Assembly (NCBI GenBank): GCA_030681035.1
Contig: JAUXUI010000032.1
Span: forward strand, 1 to 64,000
DNA length: 64,000 bases
Source: Lysobacteraceae bacterium
GTDB lineage: Bacteria; Pseudomonadota; Gammaproteobacteria; Xanthomonadales; Xanthomonadaceae
Reading direction: 5' to 3'
Of the stretch, positions 35,416 through 47,856 are shown in pieces. The notes under the pieces were generated by a model. It was not told the origin of the DNA, did not search any database, and saw only the letters and a program-made list of their open reading frames with translations. Position 1 is the stretch's first letter; each line of letters begins with the position of its first letter. Made by a program: the position numbers and the translations under genes.

Positions 35416-35729
35416 CCCAGCCCTATCGCAGCCATGCCGAAGCGACGGCAGAGATGTTCCGCCGCGACCCGGACTTCGCCGCCGATTACCTCGACAGCCT
35501 GCTGGCCGATGGCGATCAGGCAGACCTTATGCTGGCCCTGCGCCACATGGCGGACGCCTTCGGCGGCGTGCCCAAGATCGCCGAACAGGCGCAACTCAAC
35601 CCGACCACGCTCTATCGCACGCTCTCCCGCGCGGGCAACCCCGAGCTGCGCAGCTTGTCGGCGATCCTCGGCGCGATGGGGTTGCGGATAGCCATCCAGC
35701 CGGTCGGGAAACCCGCCGTCACGGCTTGA
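35412..35729 (+). CDS. HigA-like addiction module antitoxin (COG3636 type)
   Basis: A 105-residue antidote: HAEATAEMFRRDPDFAADYLDSLLADGDQADLMLALRHMADAFGGVPKIAEQAQLNPTTLYRTLSRAGNPELRSLSAILGAMGLRIAIQ. The helix-turn-helix is PKIAEQAQLNPTTLYRTLS. It pairs with the toxin just upstream through a 4-base overlap. Its last codons run into a broken hicB tail. Confidence 0.9.
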   Translation: MTQPYRSHAEATAEMFRRDPDFAADYLDSLLADGDQADLMLALRHMADAFGGVPKIAEQAQLNPTTLYRTLSRAGNPELRSLSAILGAMGLRIAIQPVGKPAVTA

Positions 35730-35874
35730 GCCGCTCCGAGTTCCTGGTCGATGCTGCAAACAGGGTCATGGGCGCAGGCGATGCGCCTGATCACGCCAAC
35801 GCCTGAAGCGCTGCCGCCAGGGCATGGGGTTGGCCACCACGCGTAACTGCGAATCCTGGGTGTCCGGGGCTTTC
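35714..35874. repeat. 160-base direct repeat, left copy
   Basis: Closely similar to 40866-41023 in the same orientation. It contains a hicB ribbon-helix-helix tail and about 80 further bases (GAAGCGCTGCCGCCAGGGCA onward) that are not in the intact hicB locus. The transposase fragment starts where the match ends. Confidence 0.8.
35727..35806 (+). pseudogene. hicB C-terminal remnant
   Basis: Codons reading LSRSEFLVDAANRVMGAGDAPDHANA and a stop, matching the end of the intact HicB at 34976-35063. No start or N-terminal domain remains. It overlaps the last codons of the HigA-like antitoxin, pointing to a recombination junction. Confidence 0.8.
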
Positions 35875-35875
35875 T

Positions 35876-36375
35876 CCCGTTGGCCCAAGAAGCCGTTGGA
35901 CCCAATCCTACGGATCGGGGAAAAAAAAGGGAGCAAGCGTCACCTGTTGGTGGACGGACGTGGCGTCCCGCTATCGATCATCGTGACCGGCGCACATCGC
36001 CATGATGTCAGCCAGATCGAAGCGGTACTCGACGCGATCGCCGTGCAACGTCCTGCGCCGCCGCGACGGCGCAGCAAGCATCTGTGTGCCGACGCCGGCT
36101 ATACCGGTGCGCCGGCGCTTTGCATCATCGAGGCCCACCACTACATCGCTCACGTCAAAGGGCGAGGGCAAGAAGCCAAAGAGAAGCGTCGAGACCCGAC
36201 AACACGTGCCCGGCGCTGGGTGGTCGAGGTCACGCACAGTTGGTTCAATCGCTTTCGCAAGCTCTTGGTACGATACGAAAAACTTGAACGCAGCTTTCTC
36301 GGCCTCAATCATCTCGCCGCCGCGATCATCGCATTTCGCAAGGTGCCTTTGAAGGTCAATATTATTTACGGATAA
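35876..36375 (+). pseudogene. truncated, frameshifted IS5-family transposase
   Basis: The C-terminal half of an IS5/IS427-type transposase (GSKRHLLVDGRGVPLSIIVTGAHRHD ... HLCADAGYTGAPAL ... RRWVVEVTHSWFNRFRKLLVRYEKLERSFLGLNHLAAAIIAFRKV), with the late catalytic region WVVE. Residues before it (EAVGPNPTDRGKK) are in another frame; the shift is at a run of eight A at 35921-35928, and seven would restore the frame. The N-terminal half and left inverted repeat are absent. The right end is near 36380. Confidence 0.85.
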
Positions 36376-36386
36376 GTTCTTAGCGT

Positions 36387-36473
36387 CGTCATGCCAGCGA
36401 AAGCTGGCATCCAGCGCCTTGCTCTTGCTCAATCTCTTGAAGTCACTGGATTCCAGCTTGCGCTGGAATGACG
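36387..36473. repeat. CGTCATGCCAGCGAAAGCTG inverted repeat
   Basis: CGTCATGCCAGCGAAAGC and GCTTGCGCTGGAATGACG form the ends of an 87-base palindromic element directly after the transposase fragment. Same family as 29306-29393. Bases 36474-36632 hold no other feature I can name. Confidence 0.78.
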
Positions 36474-36632
36474 GCCTTGAAGCGTGCGGCGACCATCTGA
36501 ACAGCATTGGCGCTAACCATCTGTTTTATAAAAACATTATTCGGAACTGAACTTCCCTTGAACGTGGTGTATCAAACCTCTGCGGCACCGGCATTGCAGC
36601 GATGCCGCCAACTTTGACTTCAGGAGAAGCAC

Positions 36633-37073
36633 ATGCGCATGAACCAGAAAACCCGGTTGGTGGTGGCTATGGTGTTTTCGATGGCAAGTTCGGCTGCATT
36701 GGCACAGGAAGCGGCGATTTTCAGCAACCCGGTAACCTGCACTACAGGCGCATGCAGAGCGGGGTACATCGCAACAAGAACCACCTCAATTGTCTCAGGG
36801 TCTGATTGTTCAGCATATGGCACACATAAAGTTACGATCAGCAACAACGGCGAAACACAAACGATAACAGCCGCGTGTTCGGGCGGGTCGTTATGCGCGG
36901 GGCAGGTCGCTGCAACCGTTGGCGGGCAGCAATTCTATGTGGACGTTGACGCGGAAGCCTCAGGTATGTCTGGTGGCTCTACTGTTCCTGAACCCTGTAA
37001 TGGAGATTGTGGCGGTTCAGGAACATCCGTGAGTTACGCGGAATGCACAAAGACGGCGATCGGGGGTCATTGA
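36633..37073 (+). CDS. cysteine-rich exported protein, function unknown
   Basis: A 146-residue protein with a clear signal peptide (MRMNQKTRLVVAMVFSMASSAALAQE). The mature part has eight cysteines spread through CTTGAC, DCSAYG, ACSGGSLC, PCNGDCGG and AEC, enough for four disulfides, and is Gly/Ser/Thr-rich. AGGAG lies 7 bases before the ATG. Codon use is visibly less GC-rich than the neighbours, suggesting a foreign origin. No family recognised; it could be a small secreted or surface protein. Confidence 0.72.
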   Translation: MRMNQKTRLVVAMVFSMASSAALAQEAAIFSNPVTCTTGACRAGYIATRTTSIVSGSDCSAYGTHKVTISNNGETQTITAACSGGSLCAGQVAATVGGQQFYVDVDAEASGMSGGSTVPEPCNGDCGGSGTSVSYAECTKTAIGGH

Positions 37074-37110
37074 CGCGCGCTAATTGACATTGAGGACATC
37101 AATAGCCGAG

Positions 37111-37140
37111 AAAACGAGAGCCGCCCATGGGCGGCTCTCG
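37111..37140 (-). terminator. rho-independent terminator of the TonB receptor
   Basis: A perfect 26-base palindrome (CGAGAGCCGCCC/GGGCGGCTCTCG around AT) followed by TTTT on the minus strand, 25 bases after the receptor stop. Confidence 0.87.
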
Positions 37141-37165
37141 AACTGCCAGTTGAAGAAGCGCCGGC

Positions 37166-40100
37166 TCAGAACTCCATGCGAACACTCAAACGCACGGAAC
37201 GCGGCGCTATGAAGCCAATGGCCTCACCGAAGGCCACGTTAACGTCACCACTATCCGGGTCTTCGCCTACCTCTTGCCGGTCGGTGACGTCATCGAGGTT
37301 GAGGATGTTGAAGATATCGACCCGGAACTCCGGATTCTTCAAGCCGGCCGGAAGGTCCAGTTTCGGCGTGAACGCAAAGGTCATATCCAAAACTTTGGTC
37401 CACTCGCTCTTCAACACTGAGCCGCGCGGCGTGCCCACCGTCGGCAGCGGACCATTTTCGCCATCGGGGTCGCAGGTGAAGGCCGAGGCACCAAACTGCG
37501 AGGCGATCGGGTCAGACTGCAGCACGCCCAGGCAGCCGAAGTGGCGTGGCGATGCCAGGGTAAAGTTGGCACCGATAGTGAAGCCATCCGCCACCTCGTA
37601 GGCACCAAACAACTTGAAGTTATGCTTGCGATCATTCGGCAGGCGCCCTTGCGAGTTGATTTGCAATCCGGCGGTGTCGAAGTCCTGGGTCAGGCCAACG
37701 TCCGATTGGCCGATATCGGACTTGGGCCCACCCTCGGAATTGCCGCGCAGCCGCGACCAGGTGTAGGAACCCTGCAGCGACCAGCCATCGGCAAAGGCGC
37801 GTTCGCCGGTCAGCTCGATCGCGGTATAGCGCCGCCGTTGTTTGGGCACGCCAATCTGGTCGGCGGTCAGATTGACCTCCACCAAGCCATCGCCATCGGG
37901 GTCGCCACCGAGGAAGGCCAAGGCATCGGCTGGCAGGTTGCCCGCTTGGGTGAAGAAGCTGACATCGCTGCCGGGATTGAACAGTATGAATTGATTGAAT
38001 CCCCTGAATTTATTCGCCATGGCAGCGACATCGAGGCCGTTATCGGCCGCAAATTGGCGCAGGCCGCGATCCATCGCGCCGTCTTCGATACCTGCGCGGA
38101 GCTTGCGGTAGACACCCTTGATGCCAAAGGTATACAGGCCGAAGGTCTTTTCAAAGCCGAGGATGTATTCGTCCTGGCTCTGGGCTTTCAGGGTGCTACT
38201 GACCAAGGTCTTTGGGTCCTGGATGCCCAACGGCGACACCTGATCCTCTCCGAGGAATTGCCCGGTTATCGGCGTGTCATCCGGATTGAGGCCATTGAGC
38301 AGGAAAAACTCCCTGACAAACACCTCGGAACCGGCCAGACGCACATTGGTGTTGTTGGGCACGCCCTGATGGGTCCGCCCGTAAAAACCGTAGACACGAC
38401 TAGTGCCATCGCCGAAGGTGTCAAAGGTGAAGCCGTTGCGGAAGTCGAACTGGTTGTTGAGCTTGACGAATGACGAACCATCGATGGCGAAGTTTTCCCC
38501 ATCTTCGCTGCGGACACCGAGATTGAGGGTCAGGCGATCGGTGACCGCCCAGCGGTCTTCGGCGTAAAGTGCTTCGTAGGTGGTTTTGAACGAGCCACCG
38601 GTGGTGCGGCGGTCGCGCGTTACCAGTTCCACGGTCTGGCCAGCAAATACCCCGTTGGGATCGAAGCGCACGGGTACCGCCCCGATGGAATAAATGTAAA
38701 GGGCATTACCGCTGCGCCTCGACACTTCATCGGAGCTCAGGTTTTCATGGTCAAAACCGAGGCGGATTTTGTGGTCGCCAAATCCAAACAGATCGGTGAG
38801 GAAAATATCAGAATCAAAGCGATATTCCTCACGCGAGTTTGCGTTGACGGGCGTAAACGTGGTGGTGGCAGAATCGCCCAGTATCGCAGTGCTGCCGCTA
38901 CGTCGATCCAGAATGCGCGGGTTGGCATCCTTATTCGAGGTCGTGTCGGTGACGTTATCGCTCTTGCCGTAGGTGCCCGACACCGTCAGCCAGTCGCGAA
39001 CCACACCAGTGTACTTGATGATGTCGGTGTTGCCGCCGCGATTTCGCGTGATCAGGGTGTCGCCGGGAAAAACGGTGCGCGAGTCACGATCGAAACCGTC
39101 TTGGTTGTCGAGGCTCGTGCGCTTGTCGTCGATATGGGTCCACGTAAAGGAGTGCCGGCCCCATGCCTCACTGTCGAGCAGTACGCCATCGATATTGAGG
39201 CCCCAGAACGGATCGTTGTCCTTGATGGTGTCAAACGTGCCGACGTCTTCGAAATCCTTGATGGTGTTGGTGCGGAAATTGACCAGGCCGTAGAAGAACA
39301 AACGATCCTTGATCAGCGCGCCGCCGGCCCAGACATTGGTTTCGACATTCTTGGAGGCGTCTTTGGAGTTGAATACTTCTGAGCTATCCGGTGAATGCGC
39401 GCGCAGGTCCTCAGGCGTATAAAACACGCTCGATCCGGCGGTGAAGTCGTTGCTGCCACTGCGGGTGACCAGACTGATGATGCCGCCGGTCGCCCGTCCG
39501 TATTCGGCCTGGAAGCCGCCGGTCTTGACATCGATCTGCTGGAAGAACTCGAACGGAATTTGATTCATCAGGCCGAGGAAGCGGCGCGGATCGCTCGAGT
39601 TGTAGCCGTTGATCTGGTAGACATTCTCCGAGACCGATGAGCCGGAGAACGAAGGCAGGTTGCCGAACGAAGCATCACCGGCAGTTGTGCCCGGCGCCAG
39701 CAGGGCGGCCGAGAAAATATTGCGCGGCACCGGCACCCGGGTCAACAGGTTGTCAATGTCGATATTGATACCCGATTCCTGGCTGTAATAATCCTTCGAT
39801 GTCGAGGTGGCGGCCTGGCCGGTGACCACGACCTGCTCCAGGGTCTTGGCGTTGGCGCTACCGACGGTAAAGGCCAAGGTCTGCACGGTACCGGCCGACA
39901 CACGCACGGTGCGCGTCGCGTCGCCGAGCGTGGCCACGTAGTCGCCATTGGCCAAACGGGCAAAACGGAACACGCCATCACTGCCGGTGGTGGAGGTGGC
40001 GCGGAAGCCGCGGCTGTCATCGCTCAGCACCACGTCAACGCCGGCGACCGGATTGCCGCTGTCGTCGAGCACCTTGCCGAAGATTTCGCCGGAGGTGGCA

Positions 40101-40272
40101 TCCTGCGCGCGCGCCTGTTGCGGTGCCAGCAGCGCCACGCCTGCGGTGGTCAGCAGCGCCATCGGCGCGCTCGCCGCCAGCAGGGTGGAAATGGCGAGGG
40201 CCAGTTGGTTGCGGTGTTTGGTCGGGCTGGTGCCCCCCCCGCGATGGAACGGACAGCAAATCGAGAATTCAT
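37166..40272 (-). CDS. Oar-like TonB-dependent receptor, start out of frame at a G8 tract
   Basis: An outer-membrane TonB-dependent receptor. The continuous frame (from 40162) gives 998 residues: an N-terminal carboxypeptidase-regulatory-like domain (GEIFGKVLDDSGNPVAGVDVVLSD), LEQVVVTG, an Oar-type plug (DVKTGGFQAEYGRATGGIISLVTRSGSNDF) and a barrel ending VRLSVRMEF. The natural start is probably the ATG at 40272, preceded by GGAGG. It would give MNSRFAVRSIAGG, then TSPTKHRNQLALAISTLLAASAPMALL, a proper signal peptide. A run of eight G (40233-40240) leaves this start out of frame; nine or six would restore it. The internal ATG at 40162 gives a signal peptide without its basic start. Confidence 0.87.
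40233..40240 (-). repeat. G8 homopolymer in receptor signal-peptide region
   Basis: Eight C on the plus strand (G8 in the gene), 32 bases into the frame that starts at 40272. Length must be a multiple of three for the start codon to read into the receptor. This is the classic form of a phase-variable contingency tract, though a sequencing error would look the same. Confidence 0.8.
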
Positions 40273-40606
40273 CGGTGCTACCTCCGGGATAATGATGAAG
40301 GTCAACCTGGCCACCCTTGTGACCAGGGTCACGGTTCGGATCATGACCACCGGACTATACGCCTAAACGAAAAGTAAACGAAGTCTCGGAAACCTCGCAA
40401 TTTATGCCTTTTGGTACAGCTTTTTTCGCACAGATGCGGTACAGGCAGCACCCTCGCGCCGGCTCGCCGGCACTTGCGCCAAAGCCCAGGATGCACGAAG
40501 GCGGCTTTTGCCGGGAGTTCAGGCCAAGATGGCAGCAGGTTGCAGTGAGATCGCTTCGATCCGCCATCGCCGATCGGCGGACGCTTCGCCAAAGTTGCGC
40601 CGTCAC

Positions 40607-40796
40607 TCGGCCGGCGACATCGCGAGAAGCGCGGTGGGGCTGTCCCAGGCGGCGTTCGCCACGCGCATCGGCACCCCGGTGGCGACCCTGCGCGATTGGG
40701 GGGCAAGGGCGTTTTGCGCCGCCCGACGCGGTGCTTTGCCTGCTGCGATTGCTGATCGCGCACCCTGAGCTGTCCAGCGAACTGGAAGCGGCCTGA
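40607..40796 (+). pseudogene. broken XRE-type (NadS-like) antitoxin
   Basis: A helix-turn-helix stretch (VGLSQAAFATRIGTPVATLRDW) is followed in the next frame by QGRFAPPDAVLCLLRLLIAHPELSSELEAA and a stop. Together they form the C-terminal part of a HigA/NadS-type antitoxin. The two frames meet at a run of six G near 40698-40703; five would join them. No N terminus or partner toxin is visible. Confidence 0.75.
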
Positions 40797-40841
40797 TCGC
40801 ACGCGGCGCGACAGTGAGCGCGCCGTGAGGTGCTTGCTCTG

Positions 40842-40955
40842 CGCCGCACTGACGAATACGCACACCGCCACAGCCTGAGCCGCTTCGGGTTTCTGGTCGA
40901 TGCGGCCAACCGGGTCATCGCCGCAGGCGATGCGCCTGATCACGCCAAAGCCTGA
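40842..40955 (+). pseudogene. hicB C-terminal remnant
   Basis: RRTDEYAHRHSLSRFGFLVDAANRVIAAGDAPDHAKA and a stop match the ribbon-helix-helix tail of the intact HicB. No start or N-terminal half. Bases 40273-40606 upstream hold nothing else I can name. Confidence 0.8.
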
Positions 40956-41023
40956 AGCGCTGCCGCCAAGGCATGGGGTTGGCCACCGCGCGTGACTGCG
41001 AACACTGGGTGTCCGGGGCTTTT
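40866..41023. repeat. 160-base direct repeat, right copy
   Basis: Partner of 35714-35874. Similarity continues through GTGTCCGGGGCTTTT and stops there. The shared non-coding half suggests that both remnants come from one ancestral hicB locus with its downstream flank. Confidence 0.8.
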
Positions 41024-41037
41024 CTTTTCCTTCAACG

Positions 41038-41089
41038 GCAAACGCAGGAGCCTGCTACGGCCCTGTATCAACGAGACTGGGGCCAGTCG
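41038..41089. repeat. 52-base direct repeat, right copy
   Basis: Partner of 34101-34152. It overlaps the last codons of brnA. Confidence 0.75.
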
Positions 41090-41292
41090 ATTTTAACTTT
41101 GCGACTCGTTGCAAGGCAGTCGCGCAGGTACAGATTGATAAGGCTCTGATACGGAACGCCAGCCTCATCGGCCATCCCCTTGAAATACGCCACAACGTCC
41201 TCTGACAGCCGCATGGTGACTGGCCTCTTCAACTTCGAGACGTATGGGTTTTTGCGGGACTTCAGTTTGGCGAGATCGTATTCTGGTTTCAT
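41068..41292 (-). CDS. brnA: BrnA-type antitoxin
   Basis: A 74-residue antitoxin: LKSRKNPYVSKLKRPVTMRLSEDVVAYFKGMADEAGVPYQSLINLYLRDCLATSRKVKIDWPQSR. The second half is a ribbon-helix-helix (MRLSEDVVAYFKGMA...YQSLINLYLRD) as in BrnA. It starts 2 bases after the brnT stop and would bind BrnT and repress the shared promoter. Confidence 0.9.
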   Translation of the reverse strand: MKPEYDLAKLKSRKNPYVSKLKRPVTMRLSEDVVAYFKGMADEAGVPYQSLINLYLRDCLATSRKVKIDWPQSR

Positions 41293-41294
41293 GG

Positions 41295-41576
41295 CTAGCC
41301 ACCTCGATAGAACGCGCTTTCACGCTTGGTTGCCTTGCGGGCCGAGATGATGCGAATGACGGCACCATGATCACATTCGCAATGACAGATGATGAGCAAC
41401 CTCTCACCAGAGCTCCTGCCCAGCATCAGGAAGCGATCTTCTTCGAACGAGTGTTCGTCATCGAAGAACTGAATGGCGAACTCATCGTAAAAAACGGACT
41501 TCGCTTCTTCAAAGGAAACTTTGTGTTTCTTGAGGTTCGAAGCGGCTTTTGACGGGTTCCACTCGAACTTCATCAT
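41295..41576 (-). CDS. brnT: BrnT-type ribonuclease toxin
   Basis: A 93-residue BrnT toxin of the RelE-like fold: KFEWNPSKAASNLKKHKVSFEEAKSVFYDEFAIQFFDDEHSFEEDRFLMLGRSSGERLLIICHCECDHGAVIRIISARKATKRE. FEWDxxKAxxNxxKHxVSFEEA and RIISARKATKxE are the family marks. The first ATG of ATGATG coincides with the predicted transcript start; no Shine-Dalgarno is visible, so a leaderless mRNA is likely. Confidence 0.92.
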   Translation of the reverse strand: MMKFEWNPSKAASNLKKHKVSFEEAKSVFYDEFAIQFFDDEHSFEEDRFLMLGRSSGERLLIICHCECDHGAVIRIISARKATKRESAFYRGG

Positions 41577-41611
41577 AAGTACATTGTATTTATGATATGC
41601 CACCGCGTCAA
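41577..41611 (-). promoter_or_regulatory. brnTA promoter
   Basis: On the minus strand TTGACG (41611-41606), a 17-base spacer and TACAAT (41588-41583), each five of six to consensus, place the transcript start on or next to the brnT ATG. Confidence 0.72.
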
Positions 41612-41677
41612 ATCTCTTACAGTGCAGAGCGGCGAAGTGGCGGGTGCCATCGGTGTCGATGCACGCGTGGCTGTACG

Positions 41678-41826
41678 ATGTCGGTTCCGCGCCGTTGGCG
41701 CTTGAACCGACCTGCATTCACCCTGCTGCGTTGCGCGATGTCGGTTGCGCGCCGTAACCGACCTACATTCAGTGCTGCGCTTGGCGTAGGTCGGCTCAAG
41801 GCGCTTGCGCCGGAGCCGACATTGCG
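41678..41826. repeat. cluster of GTCGGTT.../CCGACCTACAT repeats
   Basis: Three short REP-like elements follow each other: GATGTCGGTTCCGCG...AACCGACCTGCATTC, GATGTCGGTTGCGCG...AACCGACCTACATTC and GTAGGTCGGCTCAAG...GGAGCCGACAT. Each can form a stem. They fill the 311-base gap between brnT and the ParE-like gene. Confidence 0.75.
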
Positions 41827-41887
41827 CTGGCCGGGTCGTTTGGTACGGGCTCAAGCCCTGCTCAAGGCCAGGCTCGGCTGCGGTTTC

Positions 41888-42181
41888 TCAGTACCCTGCT
41901 TCTTTTTGGTGCCGGAAGGCCAGCACGTAAACCGCATCGTCGGCCGGCTCGTGGCGGTACAGCGCCACGTAGCCGGTATCCCCGAACGCCATCACCAGCT
42001 CGCGCAACTCCATCAGCCCGGGCAACGGCCGGCCCATTTCCGGTGTCTTTTCCAGGAGCAGGAGTTGCCGATCAATAACCTGGCCAGCCCGCTTGGCCGC
42101 TTCCGGGGCTTTGCCGGCCAGAAACCGACGGCAGCGCTCCAGGCCCTGCGTCACGCCTTCCGTGACGATTATTTGTGGCAC
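41888..42181 (-). CDS. RelE/ParE-type toxin
   Basis: A 97-residue toxin: PQIIVTEGVTQGLERCRRFLAGKAPEAAKRAGQVIDRQLLLLEKTPEMGRPLPGLMELRELVMAFGDTGYVALYRHEPADDAVYVLAFRHQKEAGY. The arrangement and the LRELVMAFGDTGYVALYRH...VYVLAFRHQKEAGY end fit ParE/RelE toxins. It overlaps the antitoxin gene by 13 bases. Confidence 0.9.
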   Translation of the reverse strand: MPQIIVTEGVTQGLERCRRFLAGKAPEAAKRAGQVIDRQLLLLEKTPEMGRPLPGLMELRELVMAFGDTGYVALYRHEPADDAVYVLAFRHQKEAGY

Positions 42182-42441
42182 TCAGGTGCCGCCTTTTCGT
42201 CATCGGTGCCCCACGTGTTCAACCACGTGCGGACTTCCGGGACGGTCAGGTGGCGCCCGGTTTCCTGATAGGCGGTCCAAGACGCCAAGGCTTCCTGTTT
42301 GAAGCTATCGCGCGCTTCTTCGCGCTGCACATACTGTTCGATCGCTTCGAGCATGATCCAGTGCGCCGAGCGCCGACGCTGGCTGGCGAGCTTCTGGACA
42401 CGGCTTTTCAGGGCATCATCGATCTTGATGGATGTTGCCAT
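42169..42441 (-). CDS. ribbon-helix-helix antitoxin (ParD/CopG-like)
   Basis: A 90-residue antitoxin with a CopG-type N terminus (MATSIKIDDALKSRVQKLASQRRRSAHWIMLEAIEQYVQREEARDSFKQEALASWTAYQETGRHLT). It would neutralise the overlapping RelE/ParE toxin. A 29-base near-palindrome lies 10 bases before its start. Confidence 0.88.
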   Translation of the reverse strand: MATSIKIDDALKSRVQKLASQRRRSAHWIMLEAIEQYVQREEARDSFKQEALASWTAYQETGRHLTVPEVRTWLNTWGTDDEKAAPECHK

Positions 42442-42450
42442 GACGTAGCC

Positions 42451-42479
42451 ATTATCACATGGTAATACCAGGTGATAAT
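42451..42479 (-). promoter_or_regulatory. operator of ParDE-like pair
   Basis: Outer arms ATTATCAC (42451-42458) and GTGATAAT (42472-42479) are exact; inner TGGTA/TACCA bases extend the symmetry to almost all 29 positions. GATAAT within it can serve as the -10, so a bound antitoxin would close the promoter. Confidence 0.7.
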
Positions 42480-42533
42480 GTAACCCCTGCCTGCTCCGCT
42501 GTCCATCGGCGACATCGGCGACATCTGATGATT

Positions 42534-42616
42534 GGGGTCAGGTCTTGCCTTTTGCCCCATACAACGCCGAGGTTGAGCGAGCCCCTTGCACGAGGCAAAA
42601 GGCAAGACCTGACCCC
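42534..42616. mobile_element. 83-base MITE-like element with perfect 23-base inverted ends
   Basis: Ends GGGGTCAGGTCTTGCCTTTT (plus GCC) at 42534-42556 and the exact reverse complement at 42594-42616 enclose 37 bases. The GGGGTCAGGTCTTGCC end sequence is, from memory, associated with REP/Y1-transposase elements. No transposase is inside. Confidence 0.72.
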
Positions 42617-42626
42617 GTGATTCGTC

Positions 42627-42710
42627 GTAGGATGGGTAGAGCGCAGCGAAACCCATCAACGCTCGTTCACGCGTGTTGTGATGGGTTTCGCTGCGCTCTA
42701 CCCATCCTAC
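42627..42710. repeat. long inverted repeat, GATGGGTAGAGCGCAGCGAA family
   Basis: Same element as 28381-28461: outer stem of over 30 base pairs with a different loop. It ends 4 bases before the icd stop codon and may be its transcription end. Confidence 0.82.
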
Positions 42711-42713
42711 ATG

Positions 42714-44042
<1,329 letters not shown>

Positions 44043-44232
44043 TGGGGTCCTCCCGGGATTGAGCTGTGCCGCGTCCATGCCACTGGCGCGGTTGAATGCT
44101 GCGGTGAATGTCGTTGGACAAGCACACCATTGTCGCGGTTCCTGCGCCTGAGGTGAAGCACCAAACAACGGCATCGTGTCTTGGCACCCGAACGCGTTAG
44201 ACTTGTCGATTGCCTGAATCGTTTTGAAGCGC

Positions 44233-47643
<3,411 letters not shown>

Positions 47644-47856
47644 GCCCATTCGCCACACAGACGACTCATTTGCCTTGGAAAAATCCGATCCGTACAACGG
47701 ATCGTGGCCCGCAGGGAACCCGTTGAAACCGTAGCGAGCGGCCCGAGTGCAAGGCGCACGGAGCGGTCGCTTCGCGACAACGCCTTTACGTCGCCGCTGC
47801 GCGGCTCGCTCGGTCGGGTCGCGCATGAGGTTTCAAGACGTTCCATGCGGTACCGA
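47644..47856. repeat. gap with inverted copy of the 66-base repeat start
   Basis: GTCGCCGCTGCGCGGCTCGC at about 47790 is the inverse of the opening of the tandem unit at 16806. The gap separates the convergent helicase and restriction genes; no gene or clear terminator is seen. Confidence 0.5.

Noticed and set aside
40341-40943. Minus-strand frames of about 190-200 codons before brnA
   Set aside because: They are antisense to the XRE and HicB remnants, which carry recognisable family text on the plus strand.
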